From the NCBI GenBank assembly GCA_020024285.1, contig JAHHTZ010000001.1, positions 186,001 through 250,000 of the forward strand: a stretch of 64,000 nt of DNA, given 5' to 3'. The position numbers were made by a program, and so were the translations under genes. Of this stretch, positions 7,237-16,273 are shown piece by piece. The notes below the pieces were generated by a model, which did no database searches, was not told where the DNA came from, and saw only the letters and a program-made list of their open reading frames with translations. The stretch is from Oscillospiraceae bacterium (GTDB taxonomy: Bacteria > Bacillota > Clostridia > Oscillospirales > Ruminococcaceae). How positions within the stretch are numbered: the stretch's first letter is position 1; the number at the start of each line of letters is the position of its first letter.

Positions 7237-9222
7237 ATGCTTGTTTCCCTTTTTATGCAGATTTTGAAGATGAGCCTGACTGCAAGTGCCGTGATTTTAC
7301 TGATTTGTTTGCTTCGCCTCTTTTTGCGCAAAGCACCGAAAATCATTTCCTATCTGTTGTGGTCGGTTGTGCTATTCCGTCTGCTCTGCCCGTTTTCGTT
7401 TTCTCTCCCCGTTTCTGTGATTCCCGACAAGATCAGCAGCGGAGAATATGTTTCGCAGTGGTCGCAGGGCTATGTAGGGGATGTTGACATCATCCATGAT
7501 CGTTCCGAGCGGTATCAGGAAGCCATCGACGCCGGACGCAAGCCCGTCTTCAGCGATAACACCTACTATGTTGTCACAAAGCCGAACGGACTGGACGAGC
7601 CGCAAACCGTGGAAAACACCGTTCTTCCGATTTTGGGTGTGATCTGGGTCACAGGGATTGTGGGGATGCTGCTTTGGGCACTTCTTTCCTACCGAAAGCT
7701 CCGGCATCAGCTCATCGGCGCGCTGCGGCAGCGAAGAAACATCTACATTGCGGACCACATCGAGTCCCCGTTCGTGATGGGACTTGTCCATCCGAAAATC
7801 TATCTTCCTTCCTCCCTTTCCCGCAGGGAGCAAAGCTACATCGTTTTGCATGAGCAGCAGCACATCAAGCGCTTTGACCATGTGGTGAAGCTGATCGCCT
7901 TTTTCGCCCTGAGCCTCCACTGGTTCAATCCCTTCGTGTGGCTTGCGTACTCCCTCCTGTGCAAGGATATGGAAATGAGCTGCGACGAAGCGGTGGTGCA
8001 GAAAATGGGCAGCGAGATCCGGGCAGATTACTGCACCTCACTTTTGAATCTTGCCACAGGGCGAAAATTCTCTGCCGGTGCTCCTCTCATGTTTGGAGAA
8101 GCCGATGCCAAGGCGCGCATCAAAAACATTGCAGCCTGGAAGAAGCCTTCCTTCTGGGTCATCCTCCTCTCTGTGATCGTGTGCATCACCGCGGCGGTGT
8201 GCCTGCTCACCAATCAGAAGGAGGACGAGCCGGATCTGTCCTTCCTCGCACTGCAAAATGCGGCATCCGCCGCAGCACAGCAGGAAACGATTTCGGTCCA
8301 TTCCTCTGTTTCCTCTCAGGATGGCTCCACCCAGACCCTAACGCTGAGCGGAAAAACGGTCGGAGCATATCTTGATAGCGAGCCGTGGACCGAGCAGCCC
8401 GCCCCTGTATCCGTACCGAGGGAAACGGACTCTCTCGAATTCCTCATTATGGACGGGTATCGTGTCACCGTTTATGAAAATCCGCGCATCGCAAACATCG
8501 CCTATCAGGACGAGATCCGCTGGTATCGTATTGGGGATGCATCGTATCAAAACGCCCTTGCCCTCCTTGAACAGCAGAGTGAAGCGTCCGCCGAACCGCC
8601 GACACAGCCAGACAGCACCTGGCCATATGACCCAATCGATAAAACGAAACCGATCGCATACAGTGAGGATGTGCTTCGGTACTGGGATTATTTTTCCCAC
8701 GATGGACAGTTTGTGACCGCGCTGAATGCAGATGGTGATACGCTCACCGATCAGAGCATCGCTGTCTACAGCTATCTTTCCGCCTTTTATCACACTGAGG
8801 GCGCAGACCACGCGCAGGGGCTCCCCGTCGAGCAGCTTAAGAAAGAATCGCTCAAATACTTCGGGAAGGTTCCTGCTTCTTACGAAAACTCAATGCTCGA
8901 AAAAAATCCGAGTAGCGGGAATATTCTGCCCACCGGCTGGGACCTTTCCTCCAACCTCTATCTTTTGAAGGAAAAAGAAACGTTGCCGGACGGAAACGTT
9001 CGTGCCGTATTCTCGGTATACTTTGCTTATGATGGATCTTCCGAGTGGCCGATCAGTGCACAGGAGTACGAATATGCTCTGCTGAGCAATCAGCTGAACT
9101 GCCTGCCGCCGCTGGAGCCGCTCACCGCAGAGATGATCCTGACGGAGAAAACCGACGAAAACGGAACATTCTATGTACAGTACCATTCCATTCGGTATCA
9201 GGAATCGGCGGCTTCTGCATAG
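7237..9222 (+). CDS. BlaR1/MecR1-type M56 metalloprotease sensor with a non-standard sensor domain
   Basis: This is a 661-residue membrane sensor-protease. N-terminal spans (residues about 1-45 and 130-150) lead to a zinc protease domain with HEQQH at 205-209 and the third-ligand block KDMEMSCDEAVV near 245-256. A further span (WVILLSVIVCITAAVCLL) ends near residue 325. The remaining 330 residues are outside the cell. In beta-lactam sensors this part is a penicillin-binding domain, but I see no SxxK/YxN/KTG set here, so the ligand is probably something else. It is co-transcribed with the BlaI-like repressor, whose cleavage it presumably triggers. Confidence 0.88.
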   Translation: MLVSLFMQILKMSLTASAVILLICLLRLFLRKAPKIISYLLWSVVLFRLLCPFSFSLPVSVIPDKISSGEYVSQWSQGYVGDVDIIHDRSERYQEAIDAGRKPVFSDNTYYVVTKPNGLDEPQTVENTVLPILGVIWVTGIVGMLLWALLSYRKLRHQLIGALRQRRNIYIADHIESPFVMGLVHPKIYLPSSLSRREQSYIVLHEQQHIKRFDHVVKLIAFFALSLHWFNPFVWLAYSLLCKDMEMSCDEAVVQKMGSEIRADYCTSLLNLATGRKFSAGAPLMFGEADAKARIKNIAAWKKPSFWVILLSVIVCITAAVCLLTNQKEDEPDLSFLALQNAASAAAQQETISVHSSVSSQDGSTQTLTLSGKTVGAYLDSEPWTEQPAPVSVPRETDSLEFLIMDGYRVTVYENPRIANIAYQDEIRWYRIGDASYQNALALLEQQSEASAEPPTQPDSTWPYDPIDKTKPIAYSEDVLRYWDYFSHDGQFVTALNADGDTLTDQSIAVYSYLSAFYHTEGADHAQGLPVEQLKKESLKYFGKVPASYENSMLEKNPSSGNILPTGWDLSSNLYLLKEKETLPDGNVRAVFSVYFAYDGSSEWPISAQEYEYALLSNQLNCLPPLEPLTAEMILTEKTDENGTFYVQYHSIRYQESAASA

Positions 9223-9224
9223 AA

Positions 9225-9257
9225 AAAACGGTATGAGAGAAGCTCTCATACCGTTTT
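9225..9257. terminator. Bidirectional intrinsic terminator
   Basis: A perfect 15-bp stem (9225-9239 with 9243-9257) and a three-base loop is flanked by T-rich tracts in both directions. It serves the blaR1-like gene on plus and the small Cys-rich gene on minus. Confidence 0.85.
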
Positions 9258-9302
9258 CTTTTTCGCCCTGCAAAAATCCAGGGCTTTTGTTGGACGGAAG
9301 GA

Positions 9303-9515
9303 CTAATCGCAGCAGCCGCAGCCATTGTTGCAGCCACAGCCGTTGTTGCAGCCGCAGCCATTGTTGCATCCGCAGCCGTTGTTGCAGCCACAGCCATTGT
9401 TGCAGCCACAGCCGCCGCAAATGCTGCCGCAGCCGCCCCATCCGCCGCATCCGCCGCAGCAAAGGAGCAGGATGATGATCAGGATCCACCAACAACCGTT
9501 ATTATTACCGTACAT
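9303..9515 (-). CDS. Small Cys/Gly/Asn-rich repeat membrane protein
   Basis: This 70-residue protein begins MYGNNNGCWW, continues with one hydrophobic span (ILIIILLLCC), then GGCGGWGGCGSICGGC and about five copies of the hexapeptide GCGCNN, ending in CCD. Nearly a third of the residues are Cys. The mixture suggests a membrane-anchored, metal-binding or disulfide-cross-linked surface or spore-layer peptide, but I recognise no characterised family. The frame is kept open across 18-base repeats, and a terminator follows at 9225-9257. A weak AAGGGC site precedes ATG 9515. Confidence 0.7.
   Translation of the reverse strand: MYGNNNGCWWILIIILLLCCGGCGGWGGCGSICGGCGCNNGCGCNNGCGCNNGCGCNNGCGCNNGCGCCD
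9310..9414 (-). repeat. In-gene 18-base tandem repeat (GCGCNN units)
   Basis: About five 18-base units encode Gly-Cys-Gly-Cys-Asn-Asn. The units differ mainly at third positions (CCA/CCG for Gly, ATT/GTT for Asn), so the repeat is old or selected at the protein level. The array could expand or contract by slippage. Confidence 0.85.
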
Positions 9516-9586
9516 AATATAAATGCCCTTGATAAGTCTGTATTGCTGTGCATACGCTTTGTGAATGGCAAGAGCAGCCGTTGCAA

Positions 9587-9618
9587 CCCGTCACAGGTCG
9601 GTGTGACGGGTGTTTTGT
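9587..9618 (+). terminator. Hairpin with plus-strand T-tract, intergenic
   Basis: CCCGTCACA (9587-9595) pairs with TGTGACGGG (9602-9610) and is followed by TGTTTTGTTT on the plus strand. No plus-strand gene ends here, so it may stop read-through into the antisense of the phosphate operon. The minus strand has no T-tract. Confidence 0.45.
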
Positions 9619-9645
9619 TTGGCGTATTGTTTGGTGTAAGACTAT

Positions 9646-11301
9646 CTACGGGTCACAGGGGAATGTAATGGTCATACGTGTCCCCTCATTTGGGACGCTT
9701 TCCATCGAAATCGTTCCCCCCTGCGCAATCACTGCGTGTTTTACGATGGAGAGTCCCAGTCCGGTGCCGCCGGACTGCTTCGAGTGGCTTTTGTCCACAC
9801 GGTAAAAGCGTTCGAACACTCTGTGCTGGTGCTCCAAGGGAATTCCGATCCCGGTGTCCGTTACGCAAATCTGCACCTGCTGTGCAGACTGCTGTACATC
9901 GACCTCGACCCTGCCGCCTTCCTTATTATATTTGATGGCATTGTCGCAGAGATTATAGAGGATCTCGTGGAGCGATCTTCTGTGCGCCCAAAGCGTGGCA
10001 TCCCCTGTCACGGAAAGTGTGACTTGTTTTGCCTGTGCGGCATCGTGCAGGATGGAAAAGATTTCGTCTATCATCTCATGCAGAGCGATCGGCTCCTTTT
10101 GCTGTTCTCCCCCTTCATCAAGCTCTGACAGGCGGATGATATCCTCAATGAGGCTCAGAAGGCGGGAGGCTTCTTTGCGGATGTGTCCCACAAAGCGCGG
10201 AAGATCCTCCGGCTTTACAAGAGCATTTTCTATCAGCTCCGCACTGCCCATGATGGATTGGAGCGGCGTTTTGAGCTCATGGGACACGTTTGCTGTGAAT
10301 TCGCGGCGTTTTCTCTCCGCGTCCACCTGTTCTGTAATATCAAAGGCAAGCAGCACGATCCCCAGTACAGCCCCATCCGATTCGATGCGGCTCAGATCGA
10401 ACTGGTAGTCCCGCCCGCCCCGCGCTGCGTGTACCTCGCTGTGTCCTGTTTCCATCGCGTCCTCCAGCGCCTTTTTGAGATCGGGTTTGCGCTCGATGCA
10501 TAAAAAGTCCGCTCCGACACACTGAAAATCTGTCCCAAAGAGGCGGCAAGCTGCCGGGTTGATGCTCAGGATTGTCCCCGTTTTGTTGAGCAGGACAAGC
10601 CCCTCCTGCATATGCTCTGTGATCTGGGTAAATTCGTCGGTTTTCTGCCTGAGATTTTTTACCTGCTCTGCGATTTGCCGATGCTGTGCATGGATACGGT
10701 GGAGCAAGGGGGACAGTTCCTCGTAGGTATCGTTTTCGAGCGGAGCTTCGAGATTCAAATGGTTGAGCGGCTCCACCACCTTCCCTGCCATATGGTGCGC
10801 CAGAAATGCGGAAAGGATGAGCGCCAGAATAAGGATGACTGCGATGGGCTGTATCATCCCAATGAGGAGCCGGATCATGGTGATCCGGCTGACCGAGATG
10901 CGCAGGACACTGCCGTCCGACAGCTTTATGGCTTCGTACCTTGTTTTTTCTGTCAAAGTGGCAGAATAGCGAAAGCTGGTTCCACGCTCCATCTGAAGTG
11001 CTTCCTTGATCTCTTCGCGCTCGAGGTGATTTTCCATCGTCTGCGCATCCGCCTGCGTATCATAGCGGACACTTCCGTCGGGTGATACCCAGGTCAGGCG
11101 ATAGCGGTCGCCTGTGAGCTGCTCAAGGTACGGCGCACCGATCTCCTGCACCGCAAGCGCTGCAAGCTCCAGCTCATCGCTCATCTCCTGCTCCTGAATG
11201 TCGCTGAAATAGCCATAGACACAGCCTGCAATCACAAAAACCGTGGTCAAAAGGATGAGGGTAACGGCAGTAAAAATAGAACAAAAGATTTTACGGATCA
11301 T
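9646..11301 (-). CDS. phoR: PhoR-type sensor histidine kinase
   Basis: The 551-residue kinase has two spans, one at residues about 7-30 and one near 140-165, that flank an outside sensor domain. A HAMP-like linker, a PAS domain (GLVLLNKTGTILSINPAACRLFG), the His-box NVSHELKTPLQS and an ATPase domain (NLCDNAIKYNK, DTGIGIP, GGTGLGLSIVK) follow. It starts inside the response-regulator stop (ATGA overlap). As the last gene of pstSCAB-phoU-phoP-phoR it most likely senses phosphate limitation through the Pst/PhoU complex. The symbol rests on context, because kinases of this architecture are otherwise hard to assign. Confidence 0.88.
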   Translation of the reverse strand: MIRKIFCSIFTAVTLILLTTVFVIAGCVYGYFSDIQEQEMSDELELAALAVQEIGAPYLEQLTGDRYRLTWVSPDGSVRYDTQADAQTMENHLEREEIKEALQMERGTSFRYSATLTEKTRYEAIKLSDGSVLRISVSRITMIRLLIGMIQPIAVILILALILSAFLAHHMAGKVVEPLNHLNLEAPLENDTYEELSPLLHRIHAQHRQIAEQVKNLRQKTDEFTQITEHMQEGLVLLNKTGTILSINPAACRLFGTDFQCVGADFLCIERKPDLKKALEDAMETGHSEVHAARGGRDYQFDLSRIESDGAVLGIVLLAFDITEQVDAERKRREFTANVSHELKTPLQSIMGSAELIENALVKPEDLPRFVGHIRKEASRLLSLIEDIIRLSELDEGGEQQKEPIALHEMIDEIFSILHDAAQAKQVTLSVTGDATLWAHRRSLHEILYNLCDNAIKYNKEGGRVEVDVQQSAQQVQICVTDTGIGIPLEHQHRVFERFYRVDKSHSKQSGGTGLGLSIVKHAVIAQGGTISMESVPNEGTRMTITFPCDP

Positions 11302-11972
11302 CGCTTGCCCTCAAAGCGGTATCCCACGCCGCGGACGGTTTCGATCTGTGCGCCGTATTCCATCAGCTTCTGGCGCAGGGTGCGGATGTGCATATCGAGC
11401 GTCCTTGTTTCCCCGCAATACTCCGCGCCCCAGATATCGTGGAACAGCTGGTCCCGTGTAAAAGCAACTCCGCGGTGTGTGAGAAAGAGGCGAAGCAGCT
11501 CAAACTCCTTGTAGGTGAGGGGGATGCGCTCCCCGCGGATGGAAACGGTATGCTCCGACAGATTGAGGACAAGATCGCCCTCCTTTAACAAATTGCTCTC
11601 CTGCTTTGGCTTGCAGCGGCGCAAAACCGCCTTCACGCGGGACACCATCTCCATAATGCCGAACGGCTTTACAAGGTAGTCGTCCGCGCCCAAATCAAGG
11701 CTTTGTATTTTATCGTACTCTGCACCCTTTGCCGTTGCCATGATGACAGGGATCTCCTGTAAGGATGGGCTGTTCTTCATCCTGCGCAGCAGCTCGGTGC
11801 CGCTGAGCTGCGGCAGCATGATATCTAAAATCACCAAATCGGGCTGTTCCTTTTGGAGATCCTCCCAAAAAGACAGCCCATCCTCGTATCCTCTCGCTTC
11901 AAACCCTGTTGATTGCAGGGCATAAAGCTCAATGTCCCGAATGCCAGCGTCGTCCTCTACGCACCAGATCAT
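11298..11972 (-). CDS. phoP: PhoB/PhoP-type response regulator
   Basis: This OmpR-family regulator is 224 residues when started at ATG 11972, which follows GGAGGAAAAAG. The longer frame up to 12017 has no such site. The receiver domain shows CVEDDAG, phospho-acceptor LVILDIMLPQLSG and the KPF motif (DDYLVKPFG). The winged-helix DNA-binding domain is at about 130-224 (LTYKEFELLRLFLTHRGVAFTRDQL, RTLDMHIRTLRQKL, VRGVGYRF). It overlaps both phoU and the kinase by four bases. It probably activates the pst promoter when phosphate is scarce. Confidence 0.92.
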   Translation of the reverse strand: MIWCVEDDAGIRDIELYALQSTGFEARGYEDGLSFWEDLQKEQPDLVILDIMLPQLSGTELLRRMKNSPSLQEIPVIMATAKGAEYDKIQSLDLGADDYLVKPFGIMEMVSRVKAVLRRCKPKQESNLLKEGDLVLNLSEHTVSIRGERIPLTYKEFELLRLFLTHRGVAFTRDQLFHDIWGAEYCGETRTLDMHIRTLRQKLMEYGAQIETVRGVGYRFEGKR

Positions 11973-12619
11973 TCTTTTTCCTCCTTGTGCATCCCGGTTA
12001 CAGAGAAGATGACCCATTCTGCAATGTTTGTTGCATGGTCGCCGATTCGTTCAAAATACTTGCTGATCATCAGCAGGTCGAGCGCGTATTCTCCGTTTCC
12101 ACGATTATTTTGAATCCATTCTATCAAATTCTGCTTGACTTTGTCAAAATATTCGTCCACGATGTCATCGTCCTCGATCACTGCCTGCGCCATCTCGACG
12201 TCCTGCTTTACATAGGCATCCACGCTCTCGGTCACCATTTTGATCGTGGATTTTGCCATCGCGCGGATCTCAAGCTCCGCTCCGATGGGGCAGCCTGTCA
12301 GATGCGGAAGAATCTCCGCGATGTCCTCCGCCTGATCGCCGATGCGCTCCATGTCTGTGATCATCTTGAGCGCCGCCGAAATGACACGCAGATCCTTAGC
12401 GACCGGCTGCTGGTGCAGGAGCAGCTTCAAGCAGCGCGCTTCAATGTCCCGCTCCTTCTGATCAATCTGCGATGCAAGCGGCGGGACCTTTTTGGCAAGC
12501 TCGCGGTCTCCTTCGGTGAGCGCTTTGGATGCCAGCGCGATTGCCTCCTCGCACAGCGCCCCCATCTCGATCATTTCCTTCTGAAGCAAGGTAAGCTGTT
12601 CATCAAACCGATTCCTCAT
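11969..12619 (-). CDS. phoU: Phosphate signalling protein PhoU
   Basis: This 216-residue all-helical protein consists of two PhoU repeats: [27 protein letters not shown] and the metal-binding second half with ERIGDQAEDIAE and YFERIGDHATNIAEWVIF. PhoU couples the PstSCAB transporter to the PhoR kinase and damps signalling when phosphate is plentiful. It begins one base into the pstB stop and ends inside the regulator start. It has normal length with no missing motifs. Confidence 0.96.
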   Translation of the reverse strand: MRNRFDEQLTLLQKEMIEMGALCEEAIALASKALTEGDRELAKKVPPLASQIDQKERDIEARCLKLLLHQQPVAKDLRVISAALKMITDMERIGDQAEDIAEILPHLTGCPIGAELEIRAMAKSTIKMVTESVDAYVKQDVEMAQAVIEDDDIVDEYFDKVKQNLIEWIQNNRGNGEYALDLLMISKYFERIGDHATNIAEWVIFSVTGMHKEEKE

Positions 12620-13374
12620 TATCCAAACCTCCCTGTGATGTAGTCCTCTGTACGTTTTTCCTTTGGCTGGGAAAAAATATCGTCGGTTCGCCCGAACTCG
12701 ACCAGCTCCCCAAGAAGGAAAAATGCTGTGTAATCAGAGATGCGCACCGCCTGCTGCATATTGTGCGTCACCATCACGATGGTGTATTTCTCCTTGAGCT
12801 GCATCGTCAGTTCTTCGATGTGGGAGGTGGAGATGGGGTCGAGCGCAGAGGTCGGCTCGTCCATCAAAAGCACCTTGGGCTGTACTGCCAGCGCACGGGC
12901 AATGCAAAGACGCTGCTGCTGTCCTCCCGAAAGTCCGAGCGCGTTCTTTTTGAGCCGATCCTTCACCTCGTCCCAGATGGCGGCACTGCGAAGGGATTCT
13001 TCCACGATTGCGTCGAGCTGCGCCCGATTCGTGATGCCGTGGGTGCGCGGTCCGTATGCAATGTTGTCGTAAATGCTCATCGGGAAGGGATTCGGCTTTT
13101 GAAACACCATCCCCACCTCCTTGCGAAGCTCGCTGACGTCGACGGAGGGAGCAAAAATATCGACACCCTCACAGCACACCGTTCCGGAAATTTTCACATC
13201 GGGGATGAGGTCGTTCATGCGGTTGAGTGTTTTGAGAAAGGTCGATTTTCCGCAGCCGGACGGACCGATGAGAGCTGTGATGCTCTGCTTTGGAATCGAA
13301 ATATTGATGTTTTTGAGTGCCTGTGTTTTCCCGTACCACAAGCACAGGTCAGAAACCGTAATCATATCGTTCAT
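12619..13374 (-). CDS. pstB: Phosphate ABC transporter ATP-binding protein PstB
   Basis: PstB is 251 residues from ATG 13374, which follows AAAGGAGAAGC. The longer open frame upstream is the pstA shadow. Walker A is GPSGCGKST, the signature is [15 protein letters not shown] and Walker B is [16 protein letters not shown]. The PstB-specific block [23 protein letters not shown] is present. It energises high-affinity phosphate import at the inner face of the membrane. Its ATG overlaps the pstA stop (ATGA). Confidence 0.97.
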   Translation of the reverse strand: MNDMITVSDLCLWYGKTQALKNINISIPKQSITALIGPSGCGKSTFLKTLNRMNDLIPDVKISGTVCCEGVDIFAPSVDVSELRKEVGMVFQKPNPFPMSIYDNIAYGPRTHGITNRAQLDAIVEESLRSAAIWDEVKDRLKKNALGLSGGQQQRLCIARALAVQPKVLLMDEPTSALDPISTSHIEELTMQLKEKYTIVMVTHNMQQAVRISDYTAFFLLGELVEFGRTDDIFSQPKEKRTEDYITGRFG

Positions 13375-14225
13375 ATGCTTCTCCTTTTTGCGAAGTATTT
13401 CTGTGCAAAATAAGCCGTGATATTGATAAAAAACGTGAGTATCATCAGGATTGCTGCGATGGCAAATGCCACGCTGAATTCGCCCTGCTCCTTGGCATAG
13501 ACATAGAGCGCCACGGTCAGGGTCGCGCCGGGGCGCATCAGCCCGTCGATCATTCCGTTGAGTGTGTGCGCAAAGCCTGCTGTGAAAAGCAGCGCCGCCG
13601 ATTCTCCCAGAATTCGCCCGACAGACAGGATGCAGCCTGTGATGATCCCATCGACACATCCGGGCAGCACCACAGTGCGTATCACGCGCCACTTCCCTGC
13701 TCCCAGTCCGAATGCACCCTCGCGGTACGACTGCGGAACGGTTTTCAGGCTCTCCTGTGTTGTGCGCAGGATGGTTGGCAGGTTCATGATGACAAGGGTG
13801 AGTGCGCCTGCCAGAAGGCAGGTCCCCATATGGTTGGAAAACAGCAGCATCCCCACAAGTCCGTAGATGATGGAAGGGATTCCCGACAGCGCCTCGGCGG
13901 CATACTCAATCATTGCAGCCACCTTTTTGTTGCTGGCATATTCCGTCAGATAGATGGCTGCTCCCACTCCGAGCGGCAAAATCAGTGCAACCGATGCCAA
14001 AACAAGGTAGAGTGTATTGAGGATATCGGGAAGGATGCCGATTTCTCCTGTAAGGTAGCTCGGCTTTCCCGAAATCAAATCCCAGCTGAGGTTCGGCAGT
14101 CCCTTTGCCAAAACATACGTCAGAAGAAAGATGACAAGGCAGGCATTGAAGCAGACCGCTCCGCCCATCAGGGTGCGCATCATCAGACTGTATCGTTTTC
14201 TTTTTTTCGTGATTTGTGCATCCAA
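13371..14225 (-). CDS. pstA: Phosphate ABC transporter permease PstA
   Basis: This permease of 284 residues has six spans. The permease EAA-type loop reads [30 protein letters not shown], and [15 protein letters not shown] matches PstA. The start is TTG at 14225, nine bases after AAGGAGG; no ATG is placed as well. It forms the phosphate channel with PstC and lies 4 bases after pstC. Confidence 0.95.
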   Translation of the reverse strand: MDAQITKKRKRYSLMMRTLMGGAVCFNACLVIFLLTYVLAKGLPNLSWDLISGKPSYLTGEIGILPDILNTLYLVLASVALILPLGVGAAIYLTEYASNKKVAAMIEYAAEALSGIPSIIYGLVGMLLFSNHMGTCLLAGALTLVIMNLPTILRTTQESLKTVPQSYREGAFGLGAGKWRVIRTVVLPGCVDGIITGCILSVGRILGESAALLFTAGFAHTLNGMIDGLMRPGATLTVALYVYAKEQGEFSVAFAIAAILMILTFFINITAYFAQKYFAKRRSI

Positions 14226-14229
14226 TGGG

Positions 14230-15099
14230 TTATGCCTCCTTTTCTCGTTTCAGGAAAAAATTGAGTGCTGCGTTGAGGAGCATGATGAAGAGGAAGAGCA
14301 CCAGCGCGATGGAAAACAGCGCCTGCTGCTGCAATCCGCTGGAATATGCCATTTCGCTGGAAACCGCCGTTGTCAAAAAGCGCACGCTCTCAAAGAGGGA
14401 CGGCATATTCGGCACGTTTCCTGACACCATGATGACTGCCATCGCCTCCCCGATGGCTCTGCCTACACCCAGCACAACCGATGCTGCGATGCCGCTTTTT
14501 GCGGCAGGGACCGACACACGAAAATATGTTTCGATGGGTGTTGCGCCCAGCGCCAGGGAAGCATCCTCGTACTCCTTCGGTACGGCATCGAGTGCCGTCA
14601 TGGAAACCTTGATGATGGACGGCAGAATCATCACGCTCAACACAAGGATCGCTGCGAGAAGGCTCGCTCCGTCCGGTACGTGAAACACCGTGCGGATTCC
14701 GGGCACAAGGATCAGCATCCCGACCAGCCCGTACACCACGGATGGGATGCCTGCCAGAAGGCTGATTGCAGCTTCCATCACGGTGCGCACCTTGGGAGAT
14801 GCGAGCTTTGAAAGATATACGGCGGTGAAAAAGCCGATTGGGACCCCGAGCACGATTGCGCCTGCGGTTCCGTAGATGCTTGTCAGGAGAAAGGGCAGGA
14901 TGCCGTAAGCCGGATCGGCAGCGGTGGATGCCCAGCGTTCCCCAAAGAGGAACGGGATCAGTCCGATTTGTGTGATAGCAGGTATTCCTGAGAGAATCAG
15001 GTAGACGGTAATCAACAGCACACAGCCCACCGTGAGAAGCCCAAGCATCAGAAAAATCCCGTGGATCACCTGCTCAAAAAGCTGTTTTCGTTTCTTCAT
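14230..15099 (-). CDS. pstC: Phosphate ABC transporter permease PstC
   Basis: The permease has 289 residues and about six spans. It carries PstC blocks: GIPAITQIGLIPFLFGERW, GAIVLGVPIGFFTAVYLSKLASPKVR, AGIPSVVYGLVGM and the loop YEDASLALGATPIETYFRVSVPAAKSGIAA. ATG 15099 follows AAGGAAGG. It is 21 bases downstream of pstS, so the pump is made from one transcript. Confidence 0.95.
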   Translation of the reverse strand: MKKRKQLFEQVIHGIFLMLGLLTVGCVLLITVYLILSGIPAITQIGLIPFLFGERWASTAADPAYGILPFLLTSIYGTAGAIVLGVPIGFFTAVYLSKLASPKVRTVMEAAISLLAGIPSVVYGLVGMLILVPGIRTVFHVPDGASLLAAILVLSVMILPSIIKVSMTALDAVPKEYEDASLALGATPIETYFRVSVPAAKSGIAASVVLGVGRAIGEAMAVIMVSGNVPNMPSLFESVRFLTTAVSSEMAYSSGLQQQALFSIALVLFLFIMLLNAALNFFLKREKEA

Positions 15100-15120
15100 T
15101 CTGTTTTGCCTTCCTTATTT

Positions 15121-15924
15121 TTAATTTGCTGGAACGACACCTGCTGCCAAAATCACCTTCTGTGCTTTTTCGGATGTCATATAATCGAAGAACTTCTGCG
15201 CTTGCTCGGAAAGCGGCGCATCCTTTTTCGTGATGAGCATGAATGGACGCTGTACTGCGTAGCTTCCGTCCTTGACGGTTTCTTCCGTTGGAAGAACTCC
15301 GCCGATGGAGAGTGCTTTGACGTTGTCCTTGAGCGATGCAAGGGAGGCATATCCGATTGCTGCCGGATTTTGTGCCACAGTGGTGATGACATCGCCTGTG
15401 GAGGTCAGCTCCTGACGGTATTTGCAGATGTCCTTTGTCTTTGTGATGGATTCAAAGCCATCCCTTGTTCCGGAGCCGGCTTCACGTCCGATCAGGACGA
15501 TCTCGGCATCCGCTCCTCCAACCTCCTGCCAGTTTGTGATCTCACCTGTGTAGATTTTGGAAAGGGTTTCCAAATCAAGATCGGAGATTGCGTTTTCGGG
15601 ATTTACGAGAACGGCGATGCCGTCGTATGCAAGGACTGTTTCCTGTAGTCCGTCCGATTTTTCGTCCTCCTTGAGTGCGCGGCTTGAAAGTCCGATGTCA
15701 CATCTGCCCTCCTTGACCGCCTTGATCCCCGAACCGGAGCCCGTTGGATTGTAGGTTACGGAAATTTTGGTGTCTGCTTCAAAGGATTCTCCCAATCCGC
15801 CGATCACCTTCTCCATCGAGGTGGAACCGTCTGTTGAGACGGAGGATGTGTTTGTCTTGGTGCAGCCTGTCATTGCGACTGCTGTTATAAGAGATGCAAG
15901 CAAAATAGCCATAATTTTTTTCAT
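15121..15924 (-). CDS. pstS: Phosphate-binding lipoprotein PstS
   Basis: The extracytoplasmic phosphate-binding protein has 267 residues from ATG 15924 (AAGGAGT upstream). The lipobox is AVAMTGC, with Cys about 20. Phosphate-binding segments are SVSTDGSTSMEKV, YNPTGSGSGIKAV and LIGREAGSGTRDGFESI. It captures phosphate for PstCAB and is first in the operon. A hydrophilic N-terminal extension to 16050 in the open frame lacks a ribosome site and would hide the signal peptide, so I reject it. Confidence 0.95.
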   Translation of the reverse strand: MKKIMAILLASLITAVAMTGCTKTNTSSVSTDGSTSMEKVIGGLGESFEADTKISVTYNPTGSGSGIKAVKEGRCDIGLSSRALKEDEKSDGLQETVLAYDGIAVLVNPENAISDLDLETLSKIYTGEITNWQEVGGADAEIVLIGREAGSGTRDGFESITKTKDICKYRQELTSTGDVITTVAQNPAAIGYASLASLKDNVKALSIGGVLPTEETVKDGSYAVQRPFMLITKKDAPLSEQAQKFFDYMTSEKAQKVILAAGVVPAN

Positions 15925-15991
15925 TTGTGATTTACTCCTTTTCTTTTTTGGAATCTTTATCTTTTCTGCAATTCTAATTTTACGAACGGTG

Positions 15992-16020
15992 TGTAAAATC
16001 AAAAAGTGCAGTTTTGTAAA
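15992..16020 (-). promoter_or_regulatory. Candidate Pho-box repeats upstream of pstS
   Basis: On the minus strand TTTACA occurs at 16015-16020 and again at 15992-15997, 23 bases apart, about two helical turns, and TAGAAT lies just downstream. Bacillus PhoP recognises spaced TT-A-C-A repeats, so these fit a PhoP-activated promoter. The evidence is only sequence similarity. Confidence 0.35.
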
Positions 16021-16052
16021 ATCGATGTCAAATCGAAGATTTTTGCACAAAA

Positions 16053-16080
16053 AAAGAGAGAGCCAAACGGCTCTCTCTTT
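16053..16080 (-). terminator. Intrinsic terminator of the DUF3793 gene
   Basis: A perfect 12-bp stem (16053-16064 with 16069-16080) with a four-base loop is followed by a run of Ts on the minus strand. It insulates the pst operon from the gene upstream. Confidence 0.85.
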
Positions 16081-16273
16081 CTGCCAAATTCACGGTGTCG
16101 AAAAATGTTTTAACAGGGATGTAATGGTGTAGAGACAATATATTTTTTACAGGTAGCATCAGGTAATAGTGTAAAGAGTAAAGACAATATTAACACAGGT
16201 AGGATATATGAGTAAAAAAAGCCGATCGACCCGTGCGGAGGCGTCTTTGGAAGGAGGGAAGGTCGGTGCGGGT

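Noticed and set aside
7237..9222. Beta-lactam resistance locus (blaR1-blaI-blaZ type)
   Set aside because: No beta-lactamase or PBP gene is present and the sensor lacks penicillin-binding motifs. Only the regulator pair is called.
9303..9515. Possible CRISPR or tandem-repeat array
   Set aside because: The repeats are contiguous 18-base units within an open frame, with no unique spacers, so they are coding repeats.
15925..16052. Additional coding sequence before pstS
   Set aside because: The frame extends upstream of the pstS start but lacks a ribosome site, and its translation would disrupt the signal peptide. I treat the interval as promoter.
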